From Stenotrophomonas maltophilia (GTDB lineage: Bacteria; Pseudomonadota; Gammaproteobacteria; Xanthomonadales; Xanthomonadaceae): DNA of 64,000 bases. The notes beneath the pieces were generated by a model. That model worked only from the letters and a program-made list of their open reading frames with translations. It was not told the origin of the DNA and did no database searches. The position numbers and the translations under genes were made by a program. The stretch covers positions 248,001-312,000 of the forward strand of contig NZ_NEQV01000001.1 in NCBI RefSeq assembly GCF_002799245.1. The letters are read 5' to 3'. Below, one piece after another: positions 1 through 8,062 of this stretch. The number at the start of each line of letters is the position of its first letter. The first letter of the stretch is position 1.

Positions 1-782
1 TGCGCGCGGTGCTTGACCGCCAGTTCCTGGATCGACTCGGCCACGTAGGCCTGCTCGCGCCCGCCATGGGCGAACAGCTTCAACGTGGGAATGTTGGTGT
101 AGCCATCGACGATGCGGCCCATCGCCTTGGAACGCGCTTCGGAAGCAATCCAGGCCCGCTCCTTCGCGCGCGGCACGAAGTAGACCATGATCACCGCATA
201 GGCCAGCAGCCACAGGATCAGCGGCACCATCAGCCGCCAGTCGGCCTGCGCGAACAGGTACAGCGCCGTGCCGGTGTAGACCACGATGTACCAGAGCGAG
301 TCGACCATCTGCACCGCCGACTCGCGCAGCGAGGTACCGGTCTGCATCACCCGGTTGGCCACGCTGCCGGCGAAGTCGTTCTGGAAGAAGCTCAGGCTCT
401 GCCGCACCACGTAGTTGTGCATCAACCAGCGCGAGCGGTTGCTCAGGCCGGGCACGATGGCCTGGTTGACCAGCAGGTTGTGCAGGCCGACCAGGATCGG
501 CCGCGCGATGACCGTGATGAACAGCATCCAGCCCAGCTCATTGGCATGGCGCGTGAAGAAGCCGGCCCCGGGTTGCTCGGCGACCATGTCGACGATGCGG
601 CCCAGGTAGTCGAACATCGCCACTTCCACCAGCGCCAGCAGCAGGCCGGCGATCAGGGTGGCCAGCAGCACCGGCCACACCGGGCGCAGGTAGTGCAGGT
701 AGAACGGCAGCACCTTGCGCGGTGGCATGCGCCCATCCACGGGCGGGAAGACCGGGATCAGGGATTCAAACCAACGGAACAT
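1..782 (-). CDS. ABC exporter, membrane domain part (partial, runs off left edge)
   Basis: The first 260 residues of an ABC transporter of the exporter type, where one chain carries a six-helix membrane domain followed by an ATPase domain; only the membrane domain lies in the window. It starts MFRWFESLIPVFPPVDGRMP, followed by hydrophobic segments near residues 35-55, 85-105, 160-180 and 185-205. The stretch SRSKAMGRIVDGYTNIPTLK resembles the intracellular coupling region of exporters such as MsbA/LmrA-like proteins. No Walker motifs are visible because they would lie beyond the left edge. The start is the first ATG after the intergenic repeat. The substrate cannot be inferred. Confidence 0.85.
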   Translation of the reverse strand, partial: MFRWFESLIPVFPPVDGRMPPRKVLPFYLHYLRPVWPVLLATLIAGLLLALVEVAMFDYLGRIVDMVAEQPGAGFFTRHANELGWMLFITVIARPILVGLHNLLVNQAIVPGLSNRSRWLMHNYVVRQSLSFFQNDFAGSVANRVMQTGTSLRESAVQMVDSLWYIVVYTGTALYLFAQADWRLMVPLILWLLAYAVIMVYFVPRAKERAWIASEARSKAMGRIVDGYTNIPTLKLFAHGGREQAYVAESIQELAVKHRA

Positions 783-863
783 CGCATTCCCTCGCCATCA
801 ATAGCCGGCGGAGTATCCCACGCCGCATGTGTACGCCGGCCGACGATGCCCGCTCCGCCCGGG

Positions 864-919
864 GTAGTCGCCCACCCTGGTGGGCGCCGTAGCGCACGCC
901 GACCCGGGTCGGCATCTAC
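864..919. repeat. SMAG-type REP dimer (GTAG...CTAC)
   Basis: Two facing palindromes. The first reads GTAGTCGCCCACC with its complement GTGGGCG at 864-886. The second is GCCGACC/GGTCGGC ending in CTAC at 898-919. GTAG at one end and CTAC at the other is the layout of S. maltophilia SMAG dimers. The CTAC on the right supplies the TAG stop codon of the serine hydrolase gene on the minus strand. Confidence 0.8.
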
Positions 920-2478
920 CGGTCAGTCGGGGTGAACAGCAGGTCCTGGAAATCGAAGCTGAAATCGGTCAGGTCGGAGATCGACTGCATGCGCACGTCG
1001 CTCACCTTGCCGTCCGGGTCCAGGTTGAAATTCACGAACGCGTCGGCATTGAGCGAACGGTCGTCCCAGCGCACGATGAAGGTGTCGTGCTGCCAGTGCT
1101 CCAGGCGCCCGCTCAGCTGCGCGGTCTTCATGAAGCGAAGGCGCAGGCCCTTGCCCTCGGCACGGATCTGCATGTCGCCATACCAGCGGTCGCGGTACGT
1201 GCCGGTGTAGCCGGCCAGTGCCAGCGACGGCTTGCTGCCCTTGTCGCGCGCACTCTGGTGCTTGGCCCAGGCCTCGTCGGCCTTGTCCTGGCCCTTGGCC
1301 ACGGCCTTGGCATAGGCGTCCACCCAATCGTGCTTTTCTCCGCCCAGGTAAGCGTCAAGCACGCTCAGGGTGATCGCATTGAAGGCCGCGCCCACTTCCT
1401 GGTTGGTCAGCACCACCACGCCCAGCTTCTCGCCCGGCACCAGGGTCAACCGCGAGACCATGCCCGGCCAGCCACCGGTATGCCAGACCAGTTTCTGGCC
1501 GCGGTAGTCACTCAGGCTCCAGCCCTCGCCATAGCCGGCAAAGTTGGCCCGCGCCGGTGCCAGCTCCGGCACGCTCGGCGCCGGGATCGACTGCGGCGTG
1601 ATCATCCGCCACATCTGCTGCTGGCTCTTTTCACTGAACAGCACAGTGCCATCGGCCAGCTTGCCTTCGGCCAGCTGCACCTGCATCCAGCGCGCCATGT
1701 CGTGCGCACTGGAATAGATGCCACCGGCGCCGGCATTGTTCGACCAGGTCAGCGGTGCCACCGTGCGCAGGTCCTTGAAATCGTACTTGGCGTGGCCGAC
1801 CGCCGCCCTGTCACCCGGCTTCAGGTGGTCGGCGTTGTAGCGCGTGCCGGCCATGCCCACCTTGTCGAAGATGCGGGTCTGCAGGAACTGCTGGTAACTC
1901 ATGCCGGAGACGTGCTCGATCACCTGCTGGGCGACCGCGTACAGGATGTTGTCGTAGGCATAGCTCTCGCGGAAGCCGCCCTTCAGCGGCACCTTGCCCA
2001 GCCGCTGTACCACTTCGGCATTGCTGTAGGAGGTGGTCGGCCAGAACAGCAGGTCACCGGCGCCCAGGCTCAGGCCGCTGCGATGCGACAACAGGTCACG
2101 GATGGTCATCTGCCCGGTCACGAACGGATCGGACATGCGGAACGACGGCAGGTGGTCGATCACCTTGTCGTCCATCTTCAGCTTGCCCTCTTCTGCCAGC
2201 AGGTTCAGCGAGGTGGCGGTGAACGCCTTGGTATTGGAGGCGATGGCAAACAGCGTGTCGGCCTGCACCGGTTCCGGCCTGCCCTGCTCGCGCAGGCCCC
2301 AGCCACGCTCCAGCACCACCTGGCCATCCTTGACCACGGCCACGGCGATGCCGGGCACGTCGAACTGCGCGCGCACGCGCTCGACGGTCGCATCCAGGTC
2401 CTGCAGCGGCGGCGGGGTCGCCGCGCTTGCCATGGTCGTGCACGCCAGCAGCACGGCACCTCCGATCCAGGTATTCAT
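916..2478 (-). CDS. Periplasmic serine hydrolase, class C beta-lactamase / penicillin-binding fold, with C-terminal DUF3471-like domain
   Basis: 520 residues with a signal peptide (residues 1-19, cleavage after ASA). The beta-lactamase-fold domain covers about residues 25-390. The active-site triad of the family is complete: SNTK at 81-84 (nucleophile Ser81, Lys84), YDN at 175-177 and HTGG at 333-336. The tail (about 400-510) resembles the DUF3471 domain often attached to these esterases and peptidases. The family includes D-aminopeptidases, esterases and class C beta-lactamases. The HTG third motif rather than KTG favours an esterase or peptidase over a true beta-lactamase; the substrate is unknown. 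It stands alone, and its TAG stop lies inside a SMAG repeat. Confidence 0.9.
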   Translation of the reverse strand: MNTWIGGAVLLACTTMASAATPPPLQDLDATVERVRAQFDVPGIAVAVVKDGQVVLERGWGLREQGRPEPVQADTLFAIASNTKAFTATSLNLLAEEGKLKMDDKVIDHLPSFRMSDPFVTGQMTIRDLLSHRSGLSLGAGDLLFWPTTSYSNAEVVQRLGKVPLKGGFRESYAYDNILYAVAQQVIEHVSGMSYQQFLQTRIFDKVGMAGTRYNADHLKPGDRAAVGHAKYDFKDLRTVAPLTWSNNAGAGGIYSSAHDMARWMQVQLAEGKLADGTVLFSEKSQQQMWRMITPQSIPAPSVPELAPARANFAGYGEGWSLSDYRGQKLVWHTGGWPGMVSRLTLVPGEKLGVVVLTNQEVGAAFNAITLSVLDAYLGGEKHDWVDAYAKAVAKGQDKADEAWAKHQSARDKGSKPSLALAGYTGTYRDRWYGDMQIRAEGKGLRLRFMKTAQLSGRLEHWQHDTFIVRWDDRSLNADAFVNFNLDPDGKVSDVRMQSISDLTDFSFDFQDLLFTPTDR

Positions 2479-2588
2479 CCAGCACGATCTCCGAACAGGG
2501 GTGGCGGCCGTGTGCAGGCCGTCACCGGGGTTTCGCGGGATGGTAACGGTCGCCGATGCACCCTGCCGTGTGCCATAGGAGGGGTGTC

Positions 2589-3032
2589 ATGGGCGGGAAC
2601 GGCCAACCGAACAACGGCTCCACCATCATTCCATGCCTGCGCTACCGCGATGCGCTGGCCGCGATCGACTGGCTGCAGCGCGCCTTCGGCTTCCATGCCC
2701 AGGCCGTGTACGCCGACGGCGATACCGTGTTCCACGCGCAGCTGACCTTCGGCTCCGGCATGATCATGCTGGGCTCGGCCAGCAACCAGAGCGCCTGGAG
2801 CGAACACGCGGCCCTGCCCGACGAGGTGGGTGGCCGCCAGACCCAGAGCGCCTGCGTGATCGTCACCGATGCCGACGCCCATTACGCGCGGGCCAAGGCC
2901 GCCGGCGCGCGCATCGTCATCGACATCGCCGACCAGGACTATGGTGGTCGTGGCTACGCCTGCGCCGATCCGGAAGGCTACCTGTGGTGGTTCGGCAGCT
3001 ACGACCCCTGGCGCGCGGACCACGGCCAGTGA
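2589..3032 (+). CDS. VOC (glyoxalase/bleomycin-resistance fold) family protein
   Basis: 147 residues. The chain STIIPCLRYRDALAAIDWL, then the AFGF segment, and the ending YACADPEGYLWWFGSY are the two beta-alpha-beta-beta-beta modules typical of PhnB/YdhR-like VOC proteins. An open frame extends to 2556, but the ATG at 2589 is preceded by a strong AGGAGGGG ribosome binding site and is chosen. It overlaps the next gene by four bases (GTGA), so the two are probably translationally coupled. The catalytic activity of this subfamily is generally undefined. Confidence 0.85.
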   Translation: MGGNGQPNNGSTIIPCLRYRDALAAIDWLQRAFGFHAQAVYADGDTVFHAQLTFGSGMIMLGSASNQSAWSEHAALPDEVGGRQTQSACVIVTDADAHYARAKAAGARIVIDIADQDYGGRGYACADPEGYLWWFGSYDPWRADHGQ

Positions 3033-3859
3033 CTGCGGCTACCGGCCAGGCAGCGATCCGCTGTGGTATCGGTGGCTGGGTGTTTCCCGAATGGCGCGGC
3101 GGCGTCTTCTATCCGGCGGGCCTGCCGCAGCGCGAGGAACTGGCCCATGCCAGCCGCGCCCTGCGCTGCATCGAGATCAACGGCACCTTCTATCGCACGC
3201 CGACTGCGGCCCAGTGCGCGCAATGGGCCGCGCAGACGCCGGATGGCTTCCGTTTCTCGATGAAGGCGCCGCGCTACCTGGTGCAGCGCCGCGACCTGTC
3301 CAGCACCGTGGAAGCGGCCACGCCGTTCCTGCAGGCGGCACTCGCGCTCGGGGACCGGCTCGGCCCCTTGCTGTGGCAGTTCGAGCCGCGCCATCCGGCC
3401 GGCGCCGATGCATTGGAGGCATTGATGGCACAGCTGCCGAAGCAGCGGGAGGGGGTGCTGCTGCAACACGCGCTGGAGGTGCGCAACGCCGAGGCGCATG
3501 GCCCGGCGCTGGTCGCCGCCGCGCGCCGCCACGGCGTGGCGCTGGTGATCGAGGACAGCGACGAGGCACCGTTGCACGGCGATGTCAGTGCTGGCTTTGT
3601 CTATGCGCGGATCAAGCGCAGCCAGGCGCGCCTGAAGGAGGGCCTGCCGGTACCCGTGCAGCAACGCTGGACGGAACGCGCGCAGCGCTGGTCACGCGGC
3701 CAGCCGGTGGCCGACCTGCCCTGCGTGGCCGGACCGGCTCCGGAAACCCCGCGCGAGGTCTACCTGCTGTGCATCGGCGCGGACAAGGCACGCAACCCGG
3801 CAGCGGCGATGGCCCTGCAGCGGCGGGTGGACACGCCCAGCAATCGCTCAGGCGGATAG
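3029..3859 (+). CDS. DUF72 (YecE-like) family protein
   Basis: 276 residues, GTG start inside the stop of the VOC gene (GTGA overlap). It opens with IRCGIGGWVFPEWRGGVFYP and continues with EINGTFYRTPT and FRFSMKAPRYLV, the conserved N-terminal motifs of the DUF72/YecE TIM-barrel family. VIEDSDEAPLH and AGFVYARIK match the strand motifs in the C-terminal half. The biochemical function of the family is not settled. The frame stays open upstream to 2633, but that part is a shadow of the VOC gene. Coupling to the VOC gene suggests co-expression. Confidence 0.88.
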   Translation: MTAATGQAAIRCGIGGWVFPEWRGGVFYPAGLPQREELAHASRALRCIEINGTFYRTPTAAQCAQWAAQTPDGFRFSMKAPRYLVQRRDLSSTVEAATPFLQAALALGDRLGPLLWQFEPRHPAGADALEALMAQLPKQREGVLLQHALEVRNAEAHGPALVAAARRHGVALVIEDSDEAPLHGDVSAGFVYARIKRSQARLKEGLPVPVQQRWTERAQRWSRGQPVADLPCVAGPAPETPREVYLLCIGADKARNPAAAMALQRRVDTPSNRSGG

Positions 3860-3893
3860 CGCTGCGGGCTTCACCTTGCCGCACAATAGGCGG

Positions 3894-4841
3894 ATGAGCA
3901 CACCCGACACCCGCAAAGCGCTGTGGCAGATCCATTTCTGTGTCCTGCTGTGGGGCGTCACCGCCATCCTCGGCAAGTTGATCACCCTGCCCGCACTGCC
4001 GCTGGTGTGGTGGCGCATGCTGCTGGTGACGGCCATGCTGGCCCTGCTGCCGCGGGTCTGGCGTGGGTTGCGCACCCTGCCCCTGCGGCTGGTGGCGGGC
4101 TACGCCGGCATCGGCGCGCTGGTTGCCCTGCACTGGCTGACGTTCTACGGCGCGGTGAAGCTGGCCAATGCCTCGGTGGCCGCCACCTGCATCGCACTGG
4201 CGCCGGTGTTCACCTCGATCATCGAGCCATGGGTGGCCAAGCGGCCGTTCCAGCTGCGTGAGCTGGCGTTCGGCCTGGCGGTGCTGCCGGGTGTTGCGCT
4301 GGTGGTCGGTGGCGTGCCCGATGGCATGCGCCTGGGTGTCCTGATCGGTGCGATATCGGCGCTGCTGGTGGCCGTGTTCGGCTCGCTCAACAAGCGCATG
4401 GTCAGCCATGCCGATCCGCTCACGGTCACCGCACTGGAACTGGGTGCCGGCACCCTCACCCTGACCCTGCTGGCGCCGCTGATGCCCTACCTGCTGCCAG
4501 CGCTGGCCAGCCCGCTATGGGTGGTCCCGAACCTGCACGACGGCATCCTGCTGCTGGTGCTGGCCGGGTTCTGCACGCTGCTGCCGTTCGCCCTGGCACT
4601 GGTCGCGCTGCGCCACCTGAGCGCCTACACGGTGCAGCTGGTGACCAACCTGGAGCCGGTCTACGCGGTGGTGCTGGCGGTGCTGCTGCTGCGCGAGCAG
4701 CACGAAGTCACCCCATGGTTCTACCTGGGCGTGGCGATCATCGTCGGCGCGGTATTCCTCCATCCGCTGCTGAACCGCCGCAAGCCGGTGCAGCATCCGG
4801 AGATCCTCGGTACTGCCGAAGCACGCAACATCGCCGACTGA
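3894..4841 (+). CDS. DMT/EamA family transporter
   Basis: 315 residues with about ten hydrophobic segments in two EamA repeats, the usual 10-TM drug/metabolite transporter layout. The start ATG (MSTPDTRKALWQIHFCVLLW) was chosen over an upstream ATG at 3876 because the first transmembrane helix follows directly and AATAGG lies just upstream. It probably exports or exchanges a small metabolite at the inner membrane; the substrate is unknown. A short hairpin separates it from the convergent AAA ATPase gene. Confidence 0.9.
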   Translation: MSTPDTRKALWQIHFCVLLWGVTAILGKLITLPALPLVWWRMLLVTAMLALLPRVWRGLRTLPLRLVAGYAGIGALVALHWLTFYGAVKLANASVAATCIALAPVFTSIIEPWVAKRPFQLRELAFGLAVLPGVALVVGGVPDGMRLGVLIGAISALLVAVFGSLNKRMVSHADPLTVTALELGAGTLTLTLLAPLMPYLLPALASPLWVVPNLHDGILLLVLAGFCTLLPFALALVALRHLSAYTVQLVTNLEPVYAVVLAVLLLREQHEVTPWFYLGVAIIVGAVFLHPLLNRRKPVQHPEILGTAEARNIAD

Positions 4842-4843
4842 GC

Positions 4844-4868
4844 GCATCCACGTCGGGCGTGGATTGCC
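4844..4868. repeat. Small hairpin between convergent genes (SMAG remnant or terminator)
   Basis: The arms ATCCACG (4846-4852) and CGTGGAT (4858-4864) form a 7-bp stem that fills the 31-base gap between two convergent stop codons. There is no U-run. The core resembles the stems of neighbouring SMAG elements but the GTAG end is missing. Confidence 0.5.
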
Positions 4869-4872
4869 GGTA

Positions 4873-6033
4873 TCAACGCTGTGGCCAGTGCCATGCCGGG
4901 GCATCCAGCAGGCCCTGCCCGCTCAGCAGCGTGCGCCCCTGTTCCTTGTACAGATGCAGCGAATGGCACCCCGGTGCCTGTTCCAACGCCGCGATCAGGC
5001 GGCTGGCGTGCGACACCACCCATACCTGGCTGCGCGCACTGGCCGCGATGATCAGCCGCGCCAGCGCCGGCAGCAGGTCCGGATGCAGGCTGGTCTCCGG
5101 CTCGTTGAGCACCAGCAGTGGCGGCGGGCGTGGCGTGTGCAACGCCGCGGCCAGCAGCAGGAAGCGCAACGTGCCGTCGGAGAGTTCGGCCATCGACAAT
5201 GGCCGCAGCAGCCCCGGCTGGTGGAAACGCAGGGCCAAGCGGCCATCCAGCTCCTCGAAGCCGACCGTGGCGCCCGGGAACGCATCGTCGACGCTGCGTG
5301 CCAACGCAACCGCGTCACCGATCTCGAGAATGGTCACCCAGGCCGCAGCCAGATCCCGGCCATCGTGATGCAGCACCGGCGTGCGCGTGGCCATCGCCGG
5401 CTGCCGCGCCGGGGCATCGGCATCGCTGCGGAAATGATCATAGAAGCGCCAGCAACGGATGTACTCACGCAAGGTGATCGTTTCCGGCATGCGCTGCGGA
5501 TCGCCGACCTGGGTGAACAGGCTGTCGAACAGTGACAACCGGTCATCGACCAGATCCCAGCCGCGCGCGTGGCGCTGCCGCACCATCGCCCCGCGACGAT
5601 CGACCAGCAGGTTGGCGCTGCGCAGAAACGGCCCCGCCCAGATCGCCTCGGCCTTGATCTGCGGGTCCAGTGCAAACGCCGATCGGCTGGGTGGCGGGTA
5701 GCCGAGATCAATGGCATAGCCGAATTCGTCGGTGGTGAAGCCCAGTTTCAGCCCGACCGACGCCTGCCGGGGCCCGCCCTGCAGCGGAATCTCGCCGGCC
5801 GCAACCCGGCGATCGATGGATTCAGGGCCCGCCCACAGCGCCGAACCGAGCCCACCTTCGCGGGCCAGTACCGCCGCGACTCCGCCCTGTGCGGTCTCCG
5901 CCAGCAGGCGCAGCGCGCGGTACAGGCTGGACTTGCCACTGCCATTGTCACCGGTAACCACATTCAACTGCTGCAGTGGCAGTACCAGCCCATGCAGCGA
6001 GCGATAGTGGGCGATGGCCAGGGTCTGCAGCAT
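4873..6033 (-). CDS. AAA family ATPase, RecF/SMC-like
   Basis: 386 residues. Walker A is GDNGSGKS near residue 29. The ABC-type signature region MAELSDGTLRFLLLAAAL and Walker B LLVLNEPETSLHP lie near residues 280-325. This split-P-loop arrangement defines the RecF-like ATPases of COG4637/COG1106. The start at 6033 (MLQTLAIAHYRSLHG) puts the first strand directly at the family position; the longer frame to 6231 is rejected because it overlaps the cyclase gene. Members occur alone or next to toxin-like nucleases; no partner nuclease is visible here, so the function is open. Confidence 0.85.
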   Translation of the reverse strand: MLQTLAIAHYRSLHGLVLPLQQLNVVTGDNGSGKSSLYRALRLLAETAQGGVAAVLAREGGLGSALWAGPESIDRRVAAGEIPLQGGPRQASVGLKLGFTTDEFGYAIDLGYPPPSRSAFALDPQIKAEAIWAGPFLRSANLLVDRRGAMVRQRHARGWDLVDDRLSLFDSLFTQVGDPQRMPETITLREYIRCWRFYDHFRSDADAPARQPAMATRTPVLHHDGRDLAAAWVTILEIGDAVALARSVDDAFPGATVGFEELDGRLALRFHQPGLLRPLSMAELSDGTLRFLLLAAALHTPRPPPLLVLNEPETSLHPDLLPALARLIIAASARSQVWVVSHASRLIAALEQAPGCHSLHLYKEQGRTLLSGQGLLDAPAWHWPQR

Positions 6034-6118
6034 GGTCGTCGTCCGTGGGAACAGGACCGCCATGCTGGCACAGCGGAATCGCAGGGAGTGCGACGCGTAC
6101 GGTACTGGAGGGGGTGTT

Positions 6119-7189
6119 TCAGCCCGCCAGTTCCACCCGGTTGCGGCCATTGCCCTTGGCCCGGTACAACGCCTTGTCGGCACGCGCCAACGTGTCGTCC
6201 ACGCTTTCGCCGGGCTGGTGCTGGGCAACACCGATACTGATCGTCACCGGGAATCCCAGCGGAAGATCGGCCACAGCCAGGCGCAGGAACTCGCAATGTC
6301 GCTCGGCGGTGCGCAGGTCGCTGCCCGGCATCACCGCCACGAATTCCTCGCCGCCATAGCGCGCGGCCATGCCGCGGCCAGCGAAATGCGAGCGCAGCAG
6401 CACGCCCAGCTCGGCCAGCACGCGGTCGCCGGTGGCGTGGCCCTGGAAGTCGTTGATGTGCTTGAAATGATCGATGTCCAGCAGCGCGACGCAGGCCACG
6501 CCGGTTTGATCTCCGGTCGCCGCCACCGCCTCTTCCAGCGCGGCCGCCATCGCGCGGCGGTTCGGCAGGCCGGTCAACGCGTCGGTGCGGCTCTGCTCGG
6601 CCAGGTCGGCATTCTGCGCCAGCAGCACGTCCTGGTATTCCGACAGCAGGCGCTCGTAGTCATCGCGTTCCAGCATGTGTTTCTGGATGTCGAGCGCGAA
6701 GCGGCGCAGCTCCATCACCAGCATCACCTGCCGCGACAGCGCGGCCAGCGCCTCGGCCTTGTCGCTTGCAAAGTGCTGCGGCTGCGCATCGAACACGCAC
6801 AGCGTGCCCAGTGGCAGGCCATCGGAGCTGATCAGTGGCGCGCCGGCATAGAAGCGGATGTGCGGATCCCCCACCACCACCGGGTTGTCGTGGAAGCGGA
6901 TGTCCTCCAGCGCATCCTCGACCACCATGATCTGCTGCGGCTGCAGGATCGCGTGGCCGCACATCGATTCGCTGCGCAGGTTTTCCGCCGCGTCGATGCC
7001 CTGGATCGACTTGAACCATTGCCGCTCGACATCGATCAGGGTCACTGCCGCCATCGAGGTACCGCAGACCGCCTTGGCGATCACCACAAGGTCGTCGAAG
7101 GATCTTTCACGCTCCGAATCGAGGATGCGGTAGCGGTACAGCGCCTCAAGCCGAAGGGCTTCATTGGCGGGCTTGTCGGGCTTGATCAT
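6119..7189 (-). CDS. GAF-domain diguanylate cyclase
   Basis: 356 residues. An N-terminal GAF domain (about 20-165) carries the common MCGHAI motif and AGAPLI. A short helical linker follows, then a GGDEF domain (about 200-355) with DALTGLPNRR, DIDHFKHIND and the active-site motif GGEEF. The RxxD product-inhibition site that should sit five residues before GGEEF is absent (sequence AGRG), so c-di-GMP feedback through that site is not expected. There is no signal peptide or transmembrane helix, so a cytoplasmic sensor making c-di-GMP is likely. Confidence 0.93.
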   Translation of the reverse strand: MIKPDKPANEALRLEALYRYRILDSERERSFDDLVVIAKAVCGTSMAAVTLIDVERQWFKSIQGIDAAENLRSESMCGHAILQPQQIMVVEDALEDIRFHDNPVVVGDPHIRFYAGAPLISSDGLPLGTLCVFDAQPQHFASDKAEALAALSRQVMLVMELRRFALDIQKHMLERDDYERLLSEYQDVLLAQNADLAEQSRTDALTGLPNRRAMAAALEEAVAATGDQTGVACVALLDIDHFKHINDFQGHATGDRVLAELGVLLRSHFAGRGMAARYGGEEFVAVMPGSDLRTAERHCEFLRLAVADLPLGFPVTISIGVAQHQPGESVDDTLARADKALYRAKGNGRNRVELAG

Positions 7190-7231
7190 GCAGCGTCACG
7201 TTCCGGCAGGTCACCGCGAAGTCTAGCCGAT

Positions 7232-7296
7232 GTAGAACCGGGCCCATGCCCGGCTGCGCCCGGGCAACGGGCAGCCGGGCATGGGCCCGGCTCTAC
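7232..7296. repeat. SMAG-type REP dimer
   Basis: Starts GTAG at 7232 and ends CTAC at 7296. The outer arms around CCGGGCCCATGCCCGG are repeated in inverted form, so each half is a hairpin and the whole unit can fold into one longer stem. It lies between the start of the GAF-GGDEF gene and the stop of rluF. Confidence 0.85.
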
Positions 7297-7305
7297 GAAC
7301 GTCGT

Positions 7306-8028
7306 TTACCAGTCCAGCTGCCTGGGCAGCAGGCCCTGCAGCTCCTGCTCGGTCAGGTTGCGCCACTGGCCCGGCTTCAGCGCGCCGATCTTGATGTTGT
7401 CGATGCGCACGCGGCGCAGCTGGGTCACCCGATAGCCGAACTCGGCGGCCATCAGGCGGATCTGCCGGTTCAGGCCCTGCTGCAGGGTGATGCGGAACCC
7501 GAACTTGGCGATGCGCGAGGTCTTGCACGGCAGCGTCATCTGGTCGTGGATGCGGACACCACGGGCCATGCCGCGCAGGAACTCATCGGTGACCGGCTTG
7601 TTCACCGCCACCAGGTACTCCTTCTGGTGGCCGTTCTCGGCACGCAGGATCTGGTTGACGATGTCGCCGTTGCTGGTCATCAGGATCAGCCCTTCCGACT
7701 CCTTGTCGAGGCGGCCGATCGGGAAGATGCGCTGTTCATGGCCGACGAAGTCGACGATGTTGCCCTTGACCGACGTCTCGGTCGTGCAGGTGACGCCGAT
7801 CGGCTTGTTCAGTGCGATGTAGACGTGGCGGCGGGCACCGGGCTTGCGGGCCACGCGCGCGCGCAGCGGCTGGCCGTCGACCAGTACCTGGTCTTCCTCG
7901 CCCACCACCGCGCCAGTGCCGGCCGGATGGCCGTTGACGGTGACCCGGCGGGCGGCGATCAGGCGATCGGCCTCGCGGCGGGAGCAGAAGCCGGTGTCGG
8001 CGATATGTTTGTTGAGTCGGGTGGTCAT
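7306..8028 (-). CDS. rluF: 23S rRNA pseudouridine synthase RluF-like
   Basis: 240 residues. An N-terminal S4 RNA-binding domain (about 1-60, starting MTTRLNKHIADTGFCSRREA) is followed by the RsuA/RluB/E/F-type catalytic domain. The catalytic motif is GRLDKESEGL with Asp108. E. coli RluF modifies U2604 of 23S rRNA; assignment to RluF rather than RluE or RsuA rests on overall similarity of the KEYLVAVNKPVTDEF and QGLNRQIRLM segments. The start at 8028 places the S4 domain at the N terminus; the frame is open to 8142 but overlaps the next gene. Confidence 0.9.
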   Translation of the reverse strand: MTTRLNKHIADTGFCSRREADRLIAARRVTVNGHPAGTGAVVGEEDQVLVDGQPLRARVARKPGARRHVYIALNKPIGVTCTTETSVKGNIVDFVGHEQRIFPIGRLDKESEGLILMTSNGDIVNQILRAENGHQKEYLVAVNKPVTDEFLRGMARGVRIHDQMTLPCKTSRIAKFGFRITLQQGLNRQIRLMAAEFGYRVTQLRRVRIDNIKIGALKPGQWRNLTEQELQGLLPRQLDW

Positions 8029-8062
8029 CGCCCTATTATCCGGCATCGCCGCCCGCAGCGCT

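Noticed and set aside
916-2478. Class C beta-lactamase causing resistance
   Set aside because: The third motif is HTGG and a DUF3471-like tail is attached, both common in esterases and peptidases of the fold; resistance is not supported.
880-2745. A 621-residue plus-strand frame over the serine hydrolase
   Set aside because: Antisense shadow; its sequence is low-complexity His/Arg/Ala-rich, unlike a real protein, and the minus-strand gene has all catalytic motifs.
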